NCBI RefSeq assembly: GCF_004299785.2
Contig: NZ_CP036246.2
Span: forward strand, 1,364,001-1,428,000
Direction of reading: 5' to 3'
DNA: 64,000 nucleotides
Source of the DNA: Arcobacter porcinus
Lineage (GTDB): Bacteria > Campylobacterota > Campylobacteria > Campylobacterales > Arcobacteraceae
Made by a program: the position numbers and the translations under genes. This document shows, piece after piece, positions 59,990 through 64,000 of the stretch (positions within the stretch are counted from its first letter, which is position 1; every line of letters starts with the position of its first letter). The notes below the pieces were generated by a model. It worked only from the letters and a program-made list of their open reading frames with translations, ran no database searches and was not told where the DNA came from.

Positions 59990-62900
59990 TTAGTAAAGTT
60001 TGTTTAATTTTATATCATTACCAATATTTTGAATAACTGGAAATTGTTTTTCATTTGAATCTAAATTTCTAAGTTTATCAGATAATTCAATAACAGAAAT
60101 AAATCCATCTTTATTTTTATCTGTTTCTTTATTTTTCATACTATCCAATATATGATATGTAAAATTACTATGCTTATATTCATTGTTTTCGAAAGCATAT
60201 GTACCGCTTGTACTTGCAGAAAGTAAATGTATCCCTGAACTTCTTGCTAAAACAGAAGCTCTTGAATCATATACTGCAGATGCAATATCATTTGCACTTC
60301 CAGATTGGCATGCATCAATAATAAATATTTGATTTAATGATTTTAGTTCTGATGATTTTTTAAAAATATCATTAAACTCTATTAAATTTGTTAATTGAGC
60401 ATTATTTGATGGTAATAAATAAAACTTACTATTTGCACTTATTCCATGAGTAGAAATATAAAATAAAATTGTATCTTCAAGTGATGCTTTTTTACTTATA
60501 GTTTCAAATGCTGACTCAATATTGTCTTTAGTAACTTGATTATCTATTAAAGAAATGATTTCAATATCATCAAATATTTTTTCTCTTGATTTTGATGCAA
60601 TATCAGATATAGATTTTGCATCATTAACCGCATATTTAAGATTTTGTAAAGTATTACCATAGTTAGACTCAAAGTTATTTACTCCTGCAATTATTGCATA
60701 AAGTTTTGGTTTTCTTTCTGGAATATTAGCATTAATATTAACTGTAGATCTAAAACTTGTTATAGTATTTGTTCCATTAAATGCTTCAATACTTATTTGG
60801 TTAAGTCCATTTTTTAAAGGTACATTAATCTCATAATTCCCTGAACTATTAACAATTAAATCATTCTCAAATGAATTTGTAATTTGCTCATCTATCTTTA
60901 AAGCTTCACCATTAATAGCTTTCGACAATGCTACTTGTTGATATTCACTAAGTTTTTTTTCTTGTTCTTGTTCTTCTATTTTTGTATCAACATTAGCAAT
61001 TACTTTATTTATTTTAGAATCACCAATAGTTTTAATAAGTTTTCCTTCTTGATATACTCTAATAGTACCAATACCACCTCCTATATTATTTACAGTGAAA
61101 GAAACTTTAATATTTTTTTTATCAGTTCTTTTAAGTTCACTTTCATTATTTATAACAACTTCAGGAGGTGGATTTTGCAATGCATCATTTGCAGTTAACC
61201 CATTTGTGTAAGAGTTTATATCAATACCCTTTAATTTTAGTTTTACTAAATCAGGTCTAAAAAATACATCATAAAATTTTTCTACATTAAATAATTTTGC
61301 TTCTTGATTCATATTTTGATTCATATGCCAAGCTACATAGTCTAATGCTTGAATAGATGAAACAGTAAAATATCCTTCTTCTGTCCATAATACATAATTA
61401 TTATGATCAATTACCAATGAAACTATTAAACTATTTTTTTCAATATCAATCATTTTTATTAAATTATTAGTATCTATTGTAATTAGATATTTTCCATCAC
61501 TATACAATGACTTTATTTGTTGTGAATTAAAATTAAGAGTTTTAAGTTTTTTACCATTTAAATCATACAATTCTATTAATCCACTTTTTAAAGCCACTAA
61601 TATATTTCCATTTAAAAAACCATATTGTGAAAATTTTTCAGTAACAATTGAATTTTCTAATTTAAAATTATCATATATAAAAATTTCATTATCTGTTTCA
61701 ATATCACTATATATATTTCCTTTTGTAGCATTAGATAATAAAGCTTTTTTATATTTATCAATTATTTCATTATTAGTTTCATTACTAAGTAAATACCCAG
61801 GATTTAAACTATGTAATATTTCTATCGAATTATCTTGATTTGATAAAGGTTTAAGTTGAAGATTTAGGATTTTTTTTATTTGTTCAAGCATAAAATTATG
61901 AGAATTAACTAAATTGGGTTCATTGATTGAAAATATTTCATCATTTTGATTTTGTAAATAAATATTTTTTTGATTACCTCGAATATTTTTTATATAACTA
62001 TTATTATTTTTAACAACACTAAGTTTTTGTAAATCTGATTCTAAAAATAAAATATCTGAACCATTTACTATTAAATACAAATTTTCATCTATATTACTAA
62101 TATCATTTATCTGATACGATTTCTCAGATGAAGAAATTGCAACTGTAGTTGCCCAATTTTTTTTATATTTGAAAATATCACTTTTATCTGTTAATTTAAA
62201 GTGCTTATCTTTTTTTGTAATCAAATTATATGAATCTATTCTCATATCAAAATCAATAATAGTTAATGATGAATTAGGGAAATTACCTAAAACAAATATT
62301 TTATTATTAGATATTACTATTTTTTCTGGTCTATCAAAAATTTTAACTTGTTTTTCTATTTCTTGTGTATCCAAATTAATTAATACTATTTCAGACTCTG
62401 CAGTTGATAATACGCAAAACTGTTTATTTTCATTTTCAAATACTTGTGCAGAAAGTATGGATGTATCAAAAGATATTGTCTTTAAATTTTCAAATGATTG
62501 ATTTTTCCAAATAGAAACACTATTTTGAGTTGCTGAAACAAGATATAAATTATTTTTAGAAAACTGAACATAATTTACTGGATCAACTGAAGTTGAAATA
62601 GTATTTATTATTTTCTCAGTATTGTAATTATAAATTCTTATATTCCCTGATTTACCATTATGTGTACTAAAAATACCACTTGATACTAAATATTTTTTTT
62701 GAGTATCTAATGTTACATCAAAAACATTTCCTAAGACTCCTTCATTGATATAACCTGAAAATATTTTATAATTATTTGGATTTGAAACATTTTTTACAAT
62801 TATATTTTTTTTATCAGCACTAACTAATATTAAATTATCATTTACTACTTTATAATTACTTACTACATTATTCTGAATATTTGTAGGTTTTAAATAAAAA

Positions 62901-63004
62901 ATTTTATCCTTTTCAGATAAAGTCTCATTTTTCAATGTGCTAACATTAGAAACACATCCAACGAAAAATATACCTACAAATATGAATAATATAGTCTTAA
63001 TCAT
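59990..63004 (-). CDS. Lipoprotein caspase homologue with beta-propeller
   Basis: A 1004-residue C14 peptidase. The signal MIKTILFIFVGIFFVGCVSN ends in lipobox VGC, giving a lipid-anchored periplasmic protein. Residues ~30-560 hold WD40/beta-propeller-like repeats (many LVSADKKN, YLVSATQNSVSIWKN units). The caspase domain starts near 765 (YAIIAGVNNFE) with catalytic His853 (ISTHGIS) and Cys899 (IIDACQSG). DKNKDGFISVIE (962-973) fits the 12-residue EF-hand calcium loop. Periplasmic anchoring, propeller and calcium loop suggest a Ca-activated protease with a sensing platform; that is inference. It is coupled to the gene upstream by a 1-base overlap. Confidence 0.9.
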   Translation of the reverse strand: MIKTILFIFVGIFFVGCVSNVSTLKNETLSEKDKIFYLKPTNIQNNVVSNYKVVNDNLILVSADKKNIIVKNVSNPNNYKIFSGYINEGVLGNVFDVTLDTQKKYLVSSGIFSTHNGKSGNIRIYNYNTEKIINTISTSVDPVNYVQFSKNNLYLVSATQNSVSIWKNQSFENLKTISFDTSILSAQVFENENKQFCVLSTAESEIVLINLDTQEIEKQVKIFDRPEKIVISNNKIFVLGNFPNSSLTIIDFDMRIDSYNLITKKDKHFKLTDKSDIFKYKKNWATTVAISSSEKSYQINDISNIDENLYLIVNGSDILFLESDLQKLSVVKNNNSYIKNIRGNQKNIYLQNQNDEIFSINEPNLVNSHNFMLEQIKKILNLQLKPLSNQDNSIEILHSLNPGYLLSNETNNEIIDKYKKALLSNATKGNIYSDIETDNEIFIYDNFKLENSIVTEKFSQYGFLNGNILVALKSGLIELYDLNGKKLKTLNFNSQQIKSLYSDGKYLITIDTNNLIKMIDIEKNSLIVSLVIDHNNYVLWTEEGYFTVSSIQALDYVAWHMNQNMNQEAKLFNVEKFYDVFFRPDLVKLKLKGIDINSYTNGLTANDALQNPPPEVVINNESELKRTDKKNIKVSFTVNNIGGGIGTIRVYQEGKLIKTIGDSKINKVIANVDTKIEEQEQEKKLSEYQQVALSKAINGEALKIDEQITNSFENDLIVNSSGNYEINVPLKNGLNQISIEAFNGTNTITSFRSTVNINANIPERKPKLYAIIAGVNNFESNYGNTLQNLKYAVNDAKSISDIASKSREKIFDDIEIISLIDNQVTKDNIESAFETISKKASLEDTILFYISTHGISANSKFYLLPSNNAQLTNLIEFNDIFKKSSELKSLNQIFIIDACQSGSANDIASAVYDSRASVLARSSGIHLLSASTSGTYAFENNEYKHSNFTYHILDSMKNKETDKNKDGFISVIELSDKLRNLDSNEKQFPVIQNIGNDIKLNKLY

Positions 63005-64000
63005 TATTTTTCCATATCACTACATTCTTCAAATTTGAATCTTTTTGAAGTATCATCAATATTAATAAACTCTTTTGTAGGTTGCCAATCACTCCAACCA
63101 TTTTTCTTAGAAACTACAACTTTTTTTTCATCGCCATATTTTGAACAAAGTAAAGAGCCATTATTAAAATAAAAGTCTTGCATTCCTTTATCAGTTGGTC
63201 CTTTTTGAATATATTTACTTATCTCTTCAGAACACATATTAATAGGCAATATTAATTCATCAACTTTAGCTTCATCAAAATCTTTTTGATTGTATAAATC
63301 CATACAATCTCCATTATTAGAACCAAAAGTAAAATTACGAGTTATAACTGTCTGTGAATTCATCATTGATTTTAATGGTCCATTAATTCCATTATTTTTA
63401 TTTGTTGTTCTTGCAAGATTACTACAAATATTTTTATTCATTCGTTCAATAATTTTTTCATAATCTTTAGTATATTTTGCATCTTGTTTTTTACAATTTA
63501 TTACTTGCTTTGACACAGAATTTTCAATTGAACTTATTATTTCAGAATCAATAATTTTCCACTTTTCATTTTGTTTTTCTAAAATAACTTTTTTCTCTAA
63601 CTTCGTCCAACCATTATTCCAAGGAGCAAATAGATCAACAGCTATTGTTATTTCTTTTTTTACATTGCTAACTGATTTAGGTTTTATATCCATTTTAATA
63701 GCAGGAGGCAACAAATAATTTCTAAAAATTTCTGCTTTAATATATGATAATACTAAGTTGTCATTAGACATTTGTTTTATTTCATCTAAACTTTTATATT
63801 CATCAAATAAGTTATAACTCGTTTCAAAATATTTATATTTATAAACAACTTCCATAGAATTATACAACTCAACTGCCCATTTTTCTTTCAATTTATCATC
63901 TACATTTTCTAATATTCCGTCACTTTTTCGATAAATTGTATTAAAGACATGTTCATAAGCAATATATTCTGGAGTATTTATTTCATAATTAAATCTATAT
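63004..64000 (-). CDS. Unknown protein coupled to caspase (N-terminus beyond window)
   Basis: The frame stays open from the stop at 63004 through the window edge (reading ...NYEINTPEYIAYEHVFNTIY before the in-frame TTG at 63891), so the gene is longer than it appears and its start is outside. The visible ~330 residues include helical and beta parts, several Cys (MCSEEISKY, SNLARTTN region) and a C-terminal KNGWSDWQPTKEFINIDD. No family recognised. Probably the first gene of a unit with the caspase and a possible partner or substrate. Confidence 0.75.
   Translation of the reverse strand, partial: YRFNYEINTPEYIAYEHVFNTIYRKSDGILENVDDKLKEKWAVELYNSMEVVYKYKYFETSYNLFDEYKSLDEIKQMSNDNLVLSYIKAEIFRNYLLPPAIKMDIKPKSVSNVKKEITIAVDLFAPWNNGWTKLEKKVILEKQNEKWKIIDSEIISSIENSVSKQVINCKKQDAKYTKDYEKIIERMNKNICSNLARTTNKNNGINGPLKSMMNSQTVITRNFTFGSNNGDCMDLYNQKDFDEAKVDELILPINMCSEEISKYIQKGPTDKGMQDFYFNNGSLLCSKYGDEKKVVVSKKNGWSDWQPTKEFINIDDTSKRFKFEECSDMEK

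Noticed and set aside
5437-64000. Right att site of the tmRNA island
   Set aside because: I did not find a second copy of the ssrA 3' end (CCCGCACATCTCCACCA) on either strand by reading the window, so no border is called.

Overview
The window reads as chromosome of an AT-rich campylobacterotal bacterium, most likely of the Arcobacter group. This is inferred from the tmRNA tag ANNTNYAPAYAKAA, the carboxynorspermidine route to polyamines, and codon and protein character; no rRNA gene is present to settle it. The left 5 kb is ordinary core genome: trigger factor (partial), two PPK2-type polyphosphate kinases, carboxynorspermidine decarboxylase and dehydrogenase, and the tmRNA gene ssrA. Directly behind the tmRNA 3' end sits a P4-type tyrosine integrase, and nearly everything to its right is accessory DNA. 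I saw no second copy of the tmRNA 3' end, so the far border of the island is probably outside the window.

5.4-20.4 kb holds a type I restriction-modification operon (hsdM-hsdS-hsdR) that carries a PIN-domain gene, a HEPN-like gene and a Fic gene between hsdS and hsdR. A 51-residue protein with the Fic-inhibitory SxxxEG motif is encoded tail-to-tail against the Fic gene. A ParA/RHH partition pair follows, then two inverted copies of one IS (one intact, one frameshifted) that bracket a ferritin-like/VIT1 membrane protein. 20.4-30 kb holds a serine recombinase, a tyrosine recombinase, a DDE transposase, endonuclease I, a lipoprotein, HU, and an S24-type repressor divergent from a Y-family DNA polymerase.

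30-52 kb is the most striking part. It is a 22-kb cassette whose two edges are a perfect 134-bp direct repeat of the 3' end of the polymerase gene. It encodes a sirtuin, an M28 peptidase, a cN-I type 5'-nucleotidase, an AAA/DUF4143 ATPase, McrB, McrC, a Cas4-like/DEDD fusion nuclease (DUF2779), an HNH nuclease, a toxin-antitoxin pair, a WYL regulator, a SLOG protein, a DUF262/DUF1524 nuclease, another AAA ATPase and about ten unknown proteins. Ten promoters of this cassette carry the same palindrome, GACA-N6-TGTC, always exactly 12 bp upstream of a TATAAT-like -10 box, and one palindrome serves two divergent promoters. I found no such element outside the cassette. The WYL protein is the only obvious dedicated DNA-binding regulator inside it, so I infer a single WYL-controlled regulon. 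A 44-bp repeat array lies between a degenerate copy of this promoter and the HNH gene.

52-60 kb holds a cluster of small membrane proteins with divergent helix-turn-helix regulators, a remnant tyrosine recombinase, and a phage- or plasmid-like replication and excision module. A perfect 126-bp inverted repeat (20433-20558 and 59851-59976) brackets the 39 kb between the IS pair and the right end, so this block may be able to invert. The window ends with a two-gene unit containing a lipoprotein caspase homologue with a beta-propeller and an EF-hand-like loop.
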